A stretch of DNA of 64,000 nucleotides, taken from Acephala macrosclerotiorum (Eukaryota > Ascomycota > Leotiomycetes > Helotiales > Mollisiaceae). The number at the start of each line of letters is the position of its first letter. Position 1 is the stretch's first letter. The translations under genes and the position numbers were made by a program. Positions 13,385 to 25,825 of this stretch are shown piece by piece. The notes under the pieces were generated by a model that made no database searches, was not told the origin of the DNA, and saw only the letters and a program-made list of their open reading frames with translations. Location of the stretch: assembly GCA_014904845.1 (NCBI GenBank), contig MU119203.1:434001-498000 (forward strand), written 5' to 3'.

Positions 13385-15382
13385 ATGTCTTCCAAGTCGC
13401 CTCCTTCTCAGCATGAGGATACCCTCTCGACGTTGACCGACCAACCTCGGGTTGGATGGGCACAACCACCGCGCGATGCATCTCGAGTACGAGCAGCCAG
13501 AAGGAAAACCAGTCCAGGAGCGCTCACCGGAATGTACAACAGACACAGCATGCAGGTTTTTGCCGACTTCCAGCATTTTGAAAGTCCTCGGAACAGCTCG
13601 CGACAAAGGTACAGCGACGATACCGAGACGTACGACGAAGAGCCAAGGACTCCCTCGGATTCAATCAAATCTTCGGCATCCAGTACCTATAGTCTCGACA
13701 AGAAGCTTCCTGACCCCCCATATCATATCTTCACACTTGCCAAGAAGAAGCAACTAGTCTACATCGTCTCCCTAGCTGGATTGTTCTCACCATTATCATC
13801 AAATATCTACTTTCCGGCTTTGGGACAAATCTCAAGGGTAAGTGTTCTCATTGTCTATCCTCCGTTTATATGTTTAACCGGTGACAGGACCTTCATGTCA
13901 GCTTAACAACAGTCAGCCTTACAGTAACGATATATATGATTGTTCAAGGTCTTGCACCATCTTTTTGGGGACCTCTTTCCGATACCAAAGGACGACGTAT
14001 TACTTTCATTGGTGAGTTGATCTGCACATGAGCCCAAGACTTTACTGACTTTGACAGGTACATTTGCTGTCTACCTCATCGCATGTTTTGGGCTGGCCTT
14101 CTCTAATGACTTTGTCTCGTTGATGATCTTTCGAGCCGTTCAAGCTGCAGGCAGTGCCGCCACAATATCAGTTGGTGAGTTGATCCATTGATCCCAGGAG
14201 ACCATGTCGCTAAGACCTCCTGCTAGGTGCTGGAGTTATCGGCGACATCACAACAGCTCAAGAGCGAGGTGGCTTGATCGGTGTCTTTGGAGGCAGTATG
14301 TTAATCTCCTGTCATTGAAGACGTCTGCTAACATTATAGTCCGAATGCTGGGCCAGTCAATCGGTCCTGTGTTTGGTGGTATCATCTCGCAATATCTCGG
14401 CTTCCACGCGATCTTTTGGTTCCTCTTCGGTCTTGGCGGTCTCACACTTCTGCTCATCCTCCTCATCCTACCCGAAACCCAACGAGCCATTGCAGGAAAT
14501 GGCACAATACGATTGCAGGGTATCCACCGTCCTCTCATATACTCCTTCTCGCCGCCTTCAGATGCCCTACTGGAAAGAGAGCCCACCCCCAAGAAGAGGT
14601 TCACAATCAAGAGTATCATTGATCCACTGAAGCTACTCAAGGAGAAGGATGTTATCATGACCCTGCTCTTCGGTTCAATCGTATATACCGTTTGGAGTAT
14701 GGTAACATCCAGCACAACAGCTCTCTTCCAAGAAATCTTCCACCTCAATGACCTGCAAGTGGGTCTTGTCTTCCTGCCTAATGGAGCTGGTACAGTCTCT
14801 GGGTCTATATTGATGGGGAAGATAATGGACCAGGACTACCGAAAGGTCGAGAAAGTGTACAAAGCCGAGAAGGGCATTCCCGAATCCACAAAGCTGAACA
14901 AGAAAGAGCTTCTCGACTTCCCACTCGAGAAAGCCCGCTTGCCACAGATGTGGTGGATCATCCTCCTCTTCGTCATCTCGACCGCTCTGTACGGCTTCTC
15001 CCTCAAACTCAACCAAATGGCTATTCCCCTCATCCTACAATTCATCATCGCATTCACGGCAACAGCAACCTTCACCGTCAACAGCGCCTATGTCGTCGAT
15101 CTCTACCCTGGCATGTCGGCTTCTGCTACTGCGGTCAATAACCTGGTGCGCTGCTCGGTTGGTGCGTTTGGTGTTGCGATTGTGCAGGTTGTGATCGATG
15201 CTATTGGAGCTGGGCCGTCGTTTGCGCTTTTTGCGGGTATTACGTTGGTTATGAGTCCGATGTTGGTGTTGTCGTGGTGTTTTGGGCAGAAGTGGAGGGA
15301 TGAGAGACGCGAGAAGGTTAGGAGGAGGAGGGAGGCAAAGAAGGAGGCGGATGTGGAGAAGGAGGTTGTTGATAAGAAGTAG
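13385..15382 (+). CDS. MFS transporter, DHA1 (drug:H+ antiporter, QDR/DTR1-like) family
   Basis: A proton-coupled exporter of the plasma or vacuolar membrane is predicted. Five exons (13385-13837, 13888-14011, 14058-14174, 14227-14295, 14340-15382) join in phase to 601 aa. A charged N-terminal tail of about 120 residues precedes the first membrane span. The MFS loop signature appears as WGPLSDTKGRR (about residues 178-188), and the DHA1-type GxxxGPxxGG box as GQSIGPVFGG. A long central cytosolic loop after LPETQR holds several Lys/Arg residues, and the C-terminus is highly basic. An in-frame ATG at 13358 would add nine residues. The layout resembles the yeast Qdr1-3 and Dtr1 transporters, which export amines, quinidine or dityrosine. 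The substrate cannot be told from sequence. No biosynthetic genes sit next to it. Confidence 0.88.
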
Positions 15383-15704
15383 ACGACTGGGGAGGTTGTC
15401 CAAAGAGGTGATCGAGGAGTGAAAGTCCGGCTCCAGCTGAAGATCTGTTCTATAGAGAATGTCTGTTGGCAGGATAAGGAGAAAGAAGGTGGATGGGCGA
15501 GAATTGCAATTCTGCATTTGGGACATTGAAGACTTCACGCAACTGTGACGTGTGATCAAGCTAAAAATTTCTCGCTTTTCAAAATTGATTCCAACGGTTG
15601 TCGCTCCATTATAAAGATCCGTTTTTCGATCCAGATTTCGCAACCTCGAACAACCACGCCGCAACCTCCACCACCCAACAGCAACACAATCACCTCCTCC
15701 CAAG

Positions 15705-16506
15705 ATGTCTCTCGAGCAGTACCCGTTGACCGTTGGGCCAAATATGACTCAGTTGGAGGCGATGACCCTTTTTGGTGATGATATTGACGACTCGGAGTTC
15801 ACCACTCCGGCATTTTCCGAAGCCTTCGAGGCCAAATATGGTAACCCTGTTCCGTGGCCCCGTGCTTGGAAGAGGCTTATGGCAGTCACCTTCGACAAAT
15901 CGCTTGCTCCCAAGTATACTGGTAAGGTCTTGTTTGTTGCTGATAATATCAGCTTTATGGATTTTTGCAAGGCCTCCGACTTCGCGGCGGTCACCAAAGG
16001 TGTGCGGGTGCTGGGCAGGCAGGAGCTAGAGGGTGCTTGGGTGCAAGAATTAGTCTATAAGTTTGATAAGATCAAACCAGCAGATCTTCAAGAGCTTCTT
16101 GGACAATTCCGTGTCCTGTCTTTGGAGGATGCTGCGAGCCTCATGAAACAACGGCTCCGAGAAGCCGTCAAGAAGGTGAATTCAACATTTCCGAATCTTT
16201 TGCGATATAATGAATCAAATTCTGACTTCATATTAGCGTTTCACAAGCCATGGCATCGAGGAGTACTGGGCTTCAAAGGCTCGGCAATACGATGTGCTAG
16301 ATCTCGATGTAGCAGTGAGTCCTTTCGAGACCCATTGCTGAGAGAAGCTAACGCGCATTTAGTTGATGTTGGACAATGCTGAAGAGCCTGCCGAAGAACT
16401 TGCTCCTCCAAAGTACAGCGACGACGAAGATAATGCTATGTATGTGGATAAGGAACCAGAGCCAGAGGTCGATCTCGGAGTCGTGTTAGCCTTTCGAACC
16501 CGCTAA
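15705..16506 (+). CDS. hypothetical protein, 230 aa, acidic C-terminus
   Basis: I do not recognise this protein. Three exons (15705-16175, 16237-16314, 16363-16506) join in phase, and both introns have standard GTGA donors and TAG acceptors (ATTAG, TTTAG). The ATG follows an AAG context. The N-terminal two thirds is compact, with regular hydrophobic spacing and aromatic pairs (PWPRAWKRL), and holds no Cys/His zinc motif, signal peptide or membrane span. The last 50 residues are acidic (APPKYSDDEDN, DKEPEPEVDL) and end in a short basic FRTR. It lies between an MFS transporter and a glycerolipid acyltransferase, all on the same strand, and fungal genes of this kind are transcribed separately. 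The existence of the gene is well supported by coding phase across two introns. Its function is unknown. Confidence 0.78.
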
Positions 16507-16926
16507 GCGCGTCTGTCGCGCCAAACTAGGCGAGTAGCGGGGTCATGACAAGGAAGAGCCAGCGCCTCGATGCTGCCAAGTTTTTGCCTCGTTTCGGACG
16601 CAAAATCCTAGCTCCTGCTGTACGATTATCTTGTCGTTTTGCGACTGGAGACTCGCCATTTCGATTCAGATATCACGAACCCGATATGATATCTAGTCTC
16701 CCTAAGCAGAGGTTCCGACATTCCCCTTTCCAAAAATCGTGAGACCCGGTCTTCCCTTCCGATCCGAACCACACCATCGAAACTGTTGAGCTGCAACCTG
16801 CAGGTGGCAGTGAATCTAGAAGCCAACTCCTTCGAACCTTCTGTCTCGGCAATTTCTTCCGATTCACCGAGCGGTTTGCAACCCCAATAAATTATTTCTC
16901 AGTCGTTCCTGCACTTCCGTACCACC

Positions 16927-19310
16927 ATGTCCGATAACACAATGGCGAAGAAAGACGAGATACACGAACATATGCCTCACAATGCGAAACATAAGGAGCA
17001 GAATCCTATGACAAATTGGGTCTACGATGTCTTCCTATGGACTTTCTCTATACTTGTTGATCTCTTCTTTCGAGAGGTCCACCCACGCGGATCATGGAAG
17101 GTTCCTAGAAGAGGCCCGCTGATTTTTGTGGCCGCACCTCATGCCAATCAGGTAAATTAGGCATGCCTTCCCATCTATCCACTGCGCTGATGTGGTCTGA
17201 ATAGTTCGTTGATCCCCTCATCTTGATGCGAACCCTCCGTACCGAATGCCACCGACGAGCTGCCTTCCTCATTGCTGCGAAGTCCATGAACAGATGGTTG
17301 ATAGGATGGTTTGCTCGAAAGGTTGGTGCTGTACCTGTTGGCCGTGCGCTGGATATGGTCAAGCCAGGTTCTGGTACAGTTTACCTTCCAGATCCTATCT
17401 CCGACCCTCTCCTTGTCCGTGGCATTGGCACAAAGTTCGACTCGTCCGAGGTGCAAATTGGAGGTCTTCTCGTACTACCCAGCGTCAATGGAACAGCCGC
17501 CAATTCCGAAATTGCCGAAGTCATAAGTGCTGAAGAGCTGAGGTTGAAGAAGCCATTCAAAGGTGCGGCGGCGATGAGTCAATTGACAGGACGAGACGAT
17601 GTCGACGACAGCGGTGGGCTGACGGATCAGAACGTGAAAGACACCAAAGACGGGTTTGAGGGTTCTAAATACAAGCTTGCGCCAAAGGTTGATCAAACAC
17701 AAGTTTATGACGCAGTATTCGATCGTCTCAGCGCTGGGGGTGCCGTCGGCATCTTTCCTGAGGGTGGTAGCCATGATCGAACAGAATTGCTCCCTCTGAA
17801 GGCAGGCGTTGCGATCATGGCCCTTGGTGCATTGGCAGCAAATCCAGATAGTGGTCTGAAAATCGTGCCTTGTGGAATGAACTATTTCCATGCTCACAAA
17901 TTCCGCTCCCGGGCTGTGGTAGAATTTGGAAATCCAGTAGAGGTGCCGAAAGAGCTTGTCGAGCTTTACAAGAAAGGAGAGCGAAGAGAGGCCGTCAGTC
18001 AATTGCTTGATACGGTCTACCAGGCCCTTGTCGCCGTCACCGTCACGAGTCCCGATTACGATACCCTCATGTTGATCCAAGCTGCACGAAGGCTTTACAA
18101 TCCTACCGGCAAGAAACTGCCTCTCCCAATGGTTGTGGAACTGAACAGAAGACTTGTGAAGGGATACACGCACTACAAGGACGATCCCCGAATTGTTTCA
18201 TTGAAGAAATCGGTTACGGACTACAACAAACAGCTGCGGTACATGAACATCCGAGATCACCAAGTCGAGTACGCAAAGTTCTCCATCCCCAAGGTCATAT
18301 TTCTCCTCTTCTACAGACTAGGAAAGATTTCAGTCCTCTCTATCGGTGTGATTCCAGGCCTTGTCCTCTTCGCTCCCGTCTTCGTTGCATCAAAAATCAT
18401 CAGTATTAAGAAGTCTCGGGAAGCACTTGCTGCATCGACTGTCAAACTTCAAGGTCGTGATGTCATGGCTACCTGGAAGTTGCTTGTGGCTCTTGCCTTT
18501 GCTCCCATTCTCTACAACTTCTACACCATCTTGCTCGCATACTGGACTTATCGGAATCGAGTTCAAGGCCATGTCCCAGATTGGGTGCCTCTCTGGGCTG
18601 TGGTTATTTTTGGGTACATTTTCTTCCCTGCGATCACATTTGCTGCTCTTCGCTTTGGTGAAGTCGGTATGGACATCGTCAAGTCGTTACGTCCTCTCGT
18701 CTTGTCGCTCAACCCCAAATCAAACAACACCATACACAAGCTTCGAGAAAGGAGACAGCTGTTGAGTGCCGAGGTCACCGATGTCATTAACACACTAGGC
18801 CCTGAGATGTTTCCAGATTTCGATGCCGCGAGAATCCTGGCTGACCCCTTCCACCGCGGTGATGAGTCTGGCAGCCCAGTCTCGCCAACTTCCAGAGGCT
18901 TCCATCGCAGAGACAGCAGCCATTCGGGAATCTCTGATGCCGAAACGCCACCGCAGTTTCGCAGAACGGCCACGGATGCATCTGTTGGCGGAGGTTTAGG
19001 CATTCATGGTAGCCACACACTTCCTCGCAACGAATCATTCAAGAATCTTGGTAACATTGCGCTGTTTGCAACGCGGCCATCCTCCAGGAGTCGGAGTCGT
19101 AGTAGCAGCAGTGGTGGCGCCGTTGGCTCAGCCGGGTTTCCATTGAAGAGCTTCAGCACCCTGGACACGAAAGACAGTTTCGAGGAGGTCAGTATGAAGA
19201 TAAGAGGCGCAATGAGAGAGCGAGGGCAGATGAGGCGAAGGAAGAGCGAAGAGGCCAGGGAGGAAGAGGATGAAGAAGATAGTGATAATGAGGAGCGGAA
19301 GGATGTTTAG
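16927..19310 (+). CDS. SCT1/GPT2: glycerol-3-phosphate / dihydroxyacetone-phosphate acyltransferase
   Basis: This enzyme performs the first acylation of glycerolipid synthesis at the ER, making lysophosphatidate from glycerol-3-phosphate (or 1-acyl-DHAP from DHAP). Two exons (16927-17151, 17205-19310) encode 776 aa, close to yeast Gpt2 and Sct1. The intron falls inside the motif I box PHANQFVDP. The PlsC acyltransferase motifs follow: GIFPEGGSHDR (motif III) and a PCGMNYFH segment. A family-specific insert of over 100 residues lies between the first motifs. Two to four membrane spans occur around residues 410-600, and a Ser/Arg-rich, probably phosphorylated tail ends in an acidic-basic run. 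The ER location and substrates come from family knowledge. Confidence 0.93.
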
Positions 19311-19718
19311 CCTTTTAAAGTTCGATGAGATGGGATCGCGGTTAGCAAACTGGTTTCAGCGTCGGCGTTTGGGATAATACCATTATGTTTCTTCTCTTGC
19401 TGCAATGTCCCAGCCATTGCCATATATTCATCCTTCTTGCCAGTGATGCCGTCTTGATCAACCCTAATAATAACAGTTCGCGCTTGGAGTACCCAAAAGC
19501 AGATATTCGAACACATGACCAATAATCTCCACTATTTGTGTCATTGTTCCATTAGCTACTCCTAACCCCTATTCGGCGTTACCACCTGTCAATTCGGAAA
19601 GAGCCGAGCTCGCTAATGCACCAGGTCGAGAAGCTCGAATTTTCGAAGGGCCGATCTGTCTTCCTCACTCCGTCGCAAGCGGATAGTTCTCCTCCCTAAC
19701 ATTCCCAGCATCACAATC

Positions 19719-21478
19719 ATGGGACTACCACCTTGGGAGACCAGCGACAGCCAGCTGTTTGCCTTGATAACAGGCGCAAATAGGTACGTGTAATCTTGCG
19801 GCCAGCCTCCCAGAACTCAGAGAGCAGCATCAATGCCAATCCGCCATGAATCAACCCCTCTGGATGCCAAAGAAGCTCCCTTCTTCGTTCCTCGTGCAAA
19901 ATGCATTGCTAACCGTCTGCCAGTGGCCTGGGCTATTCTATTGCTGCTCGCATGATCGATGAATTCATTACGACACCAACCGCATCTCCTAAAGGTCATT
20001 TGATCCTCATTCTCTGCACACGATCGCCCATGAAGACACGATTTACGATTTCACGACTCCGAGCGCACCTCAGAAAGCAAGCTGATTACTCACCATATGC
20101 TGCCCGGCAACGAGCAAAGGCAAAGGAACAAGGTACCGAGTACAGATGGGAGGCTACAGTACAGCGCATACATTTCCTTGGTGTCGAAGCTGACCTTTGT
20201 GATTTGAGAACCGTGTATGCGCTGGCAGACAAGTTAGTCAATGGCACTGTTGGAAGCCCAGATGCCACAACCATGGACGGTGGGAAGCTGCCTCATGGGT
20301 CGCCCGGAACACAAAGCTATTCCGAGAACATTCAGCAAGACACTTGGGCTCTGAGCCAGAAGCCTGGATCAATTGGTGCTCAAAGATCATGGGGTTGGGG
20401 ATTGAGTGGGCTACGAATACCAAGACTGGATGCTGTCATACTGACTGCTGGAATTGGAGGATGGAAGAATGGATACAGTGGCCTCGATTGGCCGCTCGCT
20501 ATCAGGGCCGTTCTCTTCGACACCATTGAAGCAGTAACGTGGCCAAGATATAAATTGGCAGACTTAGGTGCCGTGGTAAAATCACAACTTTCATCGTATA
20601 CAACCGAGGAAACCCAGCCGCTGCTCAACAATCAAGACAAACAGGAAGAACCTCCGCTGGGCTCAGTATTCTGTTCAAATGTCTTTGGGCATTACGTTCT
20701 TGCGCATGAGCTCATGCCTCTTCTCTCTCAACCTGCGGCGTCCTCATCGAAAGTAGGAGGCAAGATTATCTGGGTGTCCAGTATCGAAGCATTGGATGAG
20801 CATTTTTCATTGGACGACATGCAGGGTTTGAAGAGCTCAGCACCTTATGAGAGTTCAAAACGCCTCATCGATCTTGTAGCTTTGAGCTCCGAGCTTCCAT
20901 CAGTCCAACGAATCTCAGCTCCGTATTTTGACCCGTCCAATACATTAGCAGCATCCAAGGCCACCGAGCCAACCACGAATGTATCTTTCCTACGACCTAA
21001 GATGTACCTAACACATCCCGGTATATTTGCTTCAGACATCATGCCACTCCCTAGCTTTCTTGTATTTATCTACAAACTGGTTTTCTTCTTTGTTAGATGG
21101 ATAGGAAGTCCTTGGCATCCGATTGATCCTTACAAAGCTGCAGTTGCACCAACTTGGATTGCCCTCAGTAATCCTGATGAATTGGAAGACATTGAGGGGC
21201 ATGGCTTAGCCAAGAACAAGTATGGATCTGCCACGGATACTAGTGGCGCAGAGAGAGTGCTGAAGACTGAAGTCCCTGGCTGGGGTTGGAATGGGAAAGT
21301 GGGAGAGATCGATGATGAGAAGAGAAAAGGACGGAAAAGAGCCACACCAGATGCTACGAAGGAGTCTCGGGAAGACTTTGAGATTCTGGGAGGCAAGTGT
21401 TGGACTCAAATGGAGGAATTGAGGAAAGAATGGGAGGGTGTTCTTGGAGTCAAAAATGGTAAGAGCCAAGATAGATAA
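19719..21478 (+). CDS. ERG27: 3-keto-steroid reductase of ergosterol synthesis
   Basis: The protein reduces the 3-keto group after C4 demethylation in ergosterol synthesis, working with Erg25, Erg26 and Erg28 at the ER. It is the known target of hydroxyanilide fungicides such as fenhexamid. Exons 19719-19783 and 19924-21478 give 539 aa. The short-chain dehydrogenase TGANSGLG nucleotide loop is completed only after splicing, because the 140-base intron splits the Ser codon. The catalytic YESSK (YxxxK) follows at the expected place, after an ILTAGIGG segment. A hydrophobic patch around FLVFIYKLVFFFV suggests membrane attachment, as in other filamentous fungal Erg27. The intron is longer than most others in the window. 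The upstream acyltransferase is also a lipid gene, but co-regulation is not shown. Confidence 0.93.
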
Positions 21479-21568
21479 TCTCACTGTGCGTACTTCAGTG
21501 CCTCGTAAATCGCAGAAGTGGCATTGCTCTCGTATACGCTGGCCTTTCTGTCTTTGAAAAGCAAAATG

Positions 21569-21881
21569 GCGAGATCGTCTCTACCACATCCAGATGTCGG
21601 ATTCCTGCTTTTGACAATAGTACTCCTAATCAGATTTTTGAATTTCCTTGAACTTCTGGAACATTCATGGGAGCCTTCATTGCTACCAAGTGGCGTTCAG
21701 CTTTCGCAGATGAAGCAAAAATTTTGCGAGATCCAGCTCTCCCATACTCAGATGTTGGAATTTTGCTTTTGACAAGATTGCTCCCATTCAGATTTCCGAA
21801 TGTCCTTGCTCTTCTAGGACATCCACGGAAGCGCTCGCCGTGACCAAGTGATACTCAACTTTCGCAGAAGAGGTAGATTAT
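21569..21881. repeat. diverged tandem duplication, unit about 157 bp
   Basis: Two collinear copies, about 21569-21725 and 21726-21881, align over their whole length. Shared blocks include gcgagatc, cagatgtcgga/cagatgttgga, gcttttgacaa, cagattt..gaat.tccttg and ttcgcaga. Each copy has many substitutions, so the duplication is old. It lies just past the ERG27 stop codon. No coding role is apparent, since a hydrophobic frame of 84 codons runs through it by chance or by repetition. Confidence 0.65.
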
Positions 21882-23891
21882 GCACTGCACATGGTCAAAT
21901 GTCCCAAAACTGATCTTTCTTCAAAGCATTCGAATGTTGGCGATTTCCGATTTCCACGAGGATTCTCCGACTCTGGGTCTCGCTTCGCTAAGGTGCGTAT
22001 AGATTTAAATAAGCAGATTGTCGTCAACAATTCGCAGTATTCTTGTGTGGGTCAGTTGGTTTACCGGGCCAAGAGTATACTGAGACATATCGGTTCGATT
22101 CTAACATGTTCGTCCGTGGTATTTCGCTCAACGCTATACATAGTGGCATGCACCCGGCGTGTCCATTGTGGGTCTGGGGCAGTTTTAAGAATACTGGTGT
22201 CTATTAGATAGACTTGAATTTGACGGTGCTCTCTTCATTGAGACTATCTATACAACTTTTTTTATTTTTTGGAAATTTTTGATCTTTTTTATTTTTATGT
22301 TCTGCTCTGCTCGCTTATCGCCAGCTAAATTAAGCGATCGTTTAACATTCAGCTCTGACAGCTTGAAGGTGAAGCTGTTGATCTCTCGCTTGGCTGCGCT
22401 GGGGTTTGTGGGGCAGGTGCCATCAACACTCGATCTCATGTACTACAAATATCTTGGAAGATATAATGAGCAGAAGTCCTGAAAAAGTTTCGGTGATTAT
22501 CGTTGATGGGGGCACTTCGTCTGTAACGATGCCTTTAACGAAGCATGCCTGTTCCTTGGATTCTGGTCCTTCTTTTCACTACCATATGATTTAACAAACT
22601 TTTCACACGAGTCTCGACCTCAACCTCGACCTCAATCTTTAACCACCAGATGCCTTCAAATATGAATGACCTCTTGATAATCATTGCGCGGTTCCTCCTT
22701 ATCTCTAGCCCAGCCCTCTGGATATCCCAGCCTCTCCTGGACATTCTTGGCTACACCTTGTTTGAAAGTGGACGATGCTTGGCCGAGATCATAACGCTTT
22801 ACATGATGGAGGCTGCTTGGATGTATTCTACACGTTCCTTGTTCGAGGTAGAAAGGGGAGATTGCGGCAGAAGATAATATGAAGAAGGAGAAACTTTGAG
22901 CTCCTCTGGGTAGTGTTATGAATTTGAGAAGTCATTCAACTAATCACATATTCTAAAGGGTCAATAGCTAAGCACAACACAACTCTTCTATTCTAAAGAG
23001 CAAGTAGAGGCACATGAAAGTGAGAAGAGAGAATACTCAGGTCTGCCGATTGTTATTGAAACCACACTGGCTACCCAACGTTCAACGCCCGTTTTTAGCG
23101 ACGCTTCAGCTCTTCGTGGATTTCTCAATTCAATCTATAGCTTTTCGGCCTGAAATTTCCTCCTGATCTCGAGTCGGGCAATCCAATTTTCAGAGTTGTC
23201 GTTGCCTTCAGAGACGAGGGATGGAATGAGGATGCAAGAGAATTGGAGATGCATTATGAACGGGGATTTCGATGATTACATGGATGATGCGAAGGAAGAA
23301 GGTACTCGAGAGGACTTTGCGCTTGATACCGTGTTACCATTGGCTGATCTATACATTAGTCAGGGAAACGCACAGCCTAGCAGCAGTGAAGGCTTGAGGT
23401 CCCTCGCTTCATGACTGAAAACCAAGAAGATGCAATTGGAAATTGCACGCATCAAGGAGACAATCTTGGGCCTGGCTTGTAATCTGTGGAAAGAGAATAT
23501 TTCTTCATGTTTCTTCCTGTATTTGGAGCACGGTTTGGAACGCTTGCCTCATAATCAGCGCATCCCAGGCTGAAAGTTCGTAGATTAGAAGTGGATGTTC
23601 TAGAATTTATTTCAAAATCTTCATGCACTGCTATTCGAATGCATCTCGCTGCGATACTCACCTCGGCCACCGACTGCTCTAGTAAGGCAAATACTCCCAG
23701 TACTCACGGCAAATTACTACTGCAGTATTGCAAATCTTCACAGAGATATCTAGGGTCGCGAAATCCATTCAGAATATTATCAATTGTCACCGAGCGCCTT
23801 AGTTGCCGCCCATAGCCACGAGGCGAAGATTCCCAATCACCTCTCCCAAGCTATGAGCTAAGACTGAACCGATTGTTTTGAGGAGAACCTC
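21882..23891. other. gene-poor stretch between ERG27 and the BTB-like genes
   Basis: The DNA is AT-rich around 22240-22330, with T and A runs. Two small frames, 22650-22877 (hydrophobic, 75 codons) and 23196-23414 (acidic, 72 codons), have no recognisable domain. Neither is called as a gene. Confidence 0.4.
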
Positions 23892-25110
23892 CTAGTTATC
23901 TCTCTTCGCCTTCTGATGCTTAGCCATGTCTGTCTTCCTACCCATGAATGAAAAGTACCAAGTAGGTTGGCTATGGTTGATGCGACATTCCACGTCCCAT
24001 TCTGAATCGAAGTCATGCTCCCAGTAATCATCATCAATGTCACCCGTCTTGGTCATCTTCATGCAATCCAAGCATAGACCATGAAAGTCGTTAAGGAGCT
24101 TTCGGCGAATCTCCAAAACAGCAGTAGAGCTCAACTTCGATCGACAACCTGAACAAGCACCATCGGGAATCTTGCACTCGAAGTTGGCCAGGCCGTAGCT
24201 ATCGAGGACTTGTTGTACCGATTTCTTGTGGTGATCATGAAGAGGCCAGATGCCAGTTTTGCTCAAAGCCAAGTTGTAGGCAAAGAGGGACTTCTCCTTG
24301 CAATCACAAGAGAACCTGAGGAACTCGCCAACAGGATTGAAGAGTCCACGAAGCAGCTTACCTCTCATGCTACCTCTAGCGCCATTGATTGCACCTGTTT
24401 CTGATTTCAGTATCTATTAAAGGCGAAGAGCTAAGCGTCTACTTACCAACAGCATTGCCGTCGAGGTGAAGATGACGATACTCAGTGGGGTTCCATTCCG
24501 TAGTGTGCTCAGCGCACTGATAGGCAAGGCTTCGAGTCATGAAAGCGAAGCCGTAGGCATGATCGAACGTGTAGCACGGAAAGAGTAGCTGCTTCATGTC
24601 CGAGTGTCCAAGCTTCTTCATATCCTTGCGCTCCAGCCACTTAGCAAACCAACTGTTCAGCTTCGAGACTTCGATTTGGCGATAGTCACAGAACTGAATG
24701 GCCTCCCAAACTTCGGAGATCGGGACACCGAGACCATACATGTTATCGTTCAAGGTATTGTGGATGGCTCTGAGTACGACCTCGACGCTTATAAGAGTAT
24801 CGATCTCCACGTCAATGTTACTGGCGTCGGTCTCCTTCCAACGCTTGCCTGTGAACTCGGCTTTGAAAGGGCGTGAATTGTCCATGAGGACTTGGCGGGA
24901 GACTTTCATAGTAGCAATGATCGTTCCGCGCGTCTCCTTGCCGTCTACTCCAACGAACGTCTCGGTTTCGTCGTCCTTTCTGAGAATTCGATGCAAGTTT
25001 AGCATCAAATCTCCGTTATCATCAATGACGATCTTGGTGGGGTTCTAGAAAGGTCAGCGGCAACCCCAAGGGCTTGATCAATGATATAGGGAGCTTACAG
25101 GTGTAGTCAT
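23892..25110 (-). CDS. BTB/POZ-like protein with C-terminal Cys-rich domain (copy A)
   Basis: Three exons on the minus strand (25110-25099, 25044-24447, 24394-23892) join in phase to 370 aa. The start is a four-codon exon, as in many genes of this family. The N-terminal half resembles the BTB/POZ-like proteins that are expanded in filamentous fungi: a short strand region (IVIDDNGDLMLNL), VSRQVLMDNSRPF, then a helical part and the LLFPCYTFDHAYGFAF box. The C-terminal half has paired cysteines (SCDCK, CKIPDGACSGC, GLCLDCM, VECRINH) and ends with WYFSFMGR, suggesting a metal-binding module. Two relatives lie to the right, one broken. BTB proteins often act in protein-protein contacts or as Cullin-3 adaptors, but no role is known to me for this subgroup. 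No signal peptide or membrane span is seen. Confidence 0.8.
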
Positions 25111-25825
25111 CTTGCGCAGTTGGTGTTTGACCAAGATCGTGTTATGTTGCTGAAAGGTGGAAGAGGAAGAGGGGAAGCTGAACTGGTTAACGAAATAATA
25201 AGGGTTTTGCACAAAGCCTCGCGGGAGGCTACGAAGCCTCTTTGATGACCACAGCCAGATAATTCCAGGTTAACCTCAAGATAGTGCAAGTGGGCAGGCC
25301 AACAGTCCACCTGTGGCCGGTCAAGTCGATGTTCTACTTGTAGTAAAATGAAGTCATATAGATACAAGGGGCATTATTCAGGACCTGTATTGACGATCAG
25401 TTAGCGATCACCTCTAAGGCCACCTCTAACTCAATGCCTTGGTCAAATTTAAGCATTTTCGACTTCTCAGGAGTCTTCTCCCAGACCAAATATTAAGAGC
25501 TAGCAGCAGTACAGTTCATTGAAGTTGAGAATTAGCATTCAAAATAATAAGACTCGAAATCCTCCTTGTAAATACTATGATGCCTAGGAATCAAGATTCT
25601 TTGAATAACCCCTTCGCTATTGAAGTAACCGAAGTGTGTACTGATTTAGTGCTAGTGTGTAGAGGAAGGAGCTAACCTCTCGACGCGTTCCTTTTAGATC
25701 TCGACGCTACATCCTCTTCTCTCAGCAACTCCAACCTCAGATTTTCAACAGATTGTAGTCAGAATCGTCACTCTGAGAAGCATCGGAGCACGCGCACGTC
25801 ACAAAGTCCTCCCAAAGCAGCTATC

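Noticed and set aside
13190..13606. 138-codon minus-strand frame before the MFS gene
   Set aside because: It overlaps the MFS first exon in antisense and has no family similarity.
15035..15703. 222-codon minus-strand frame
   Set aside because: It overlaps the end of the MFS gene in antisense, then low-complexity 3' flank. No recognisable protein.
17475..18173. 232-codon minus-strand frame
   Set aside because: It is fully antisense to the acyltransferase coding sequence, with no domain and no introns.
22650..22877. 75-codon hydrophobic frame, possible small membrane protein
   Set aside because: Only the hydrophobicity supports it. There is no conservation evidence, and the surrounding DNA is AT-rich non-coding in character.
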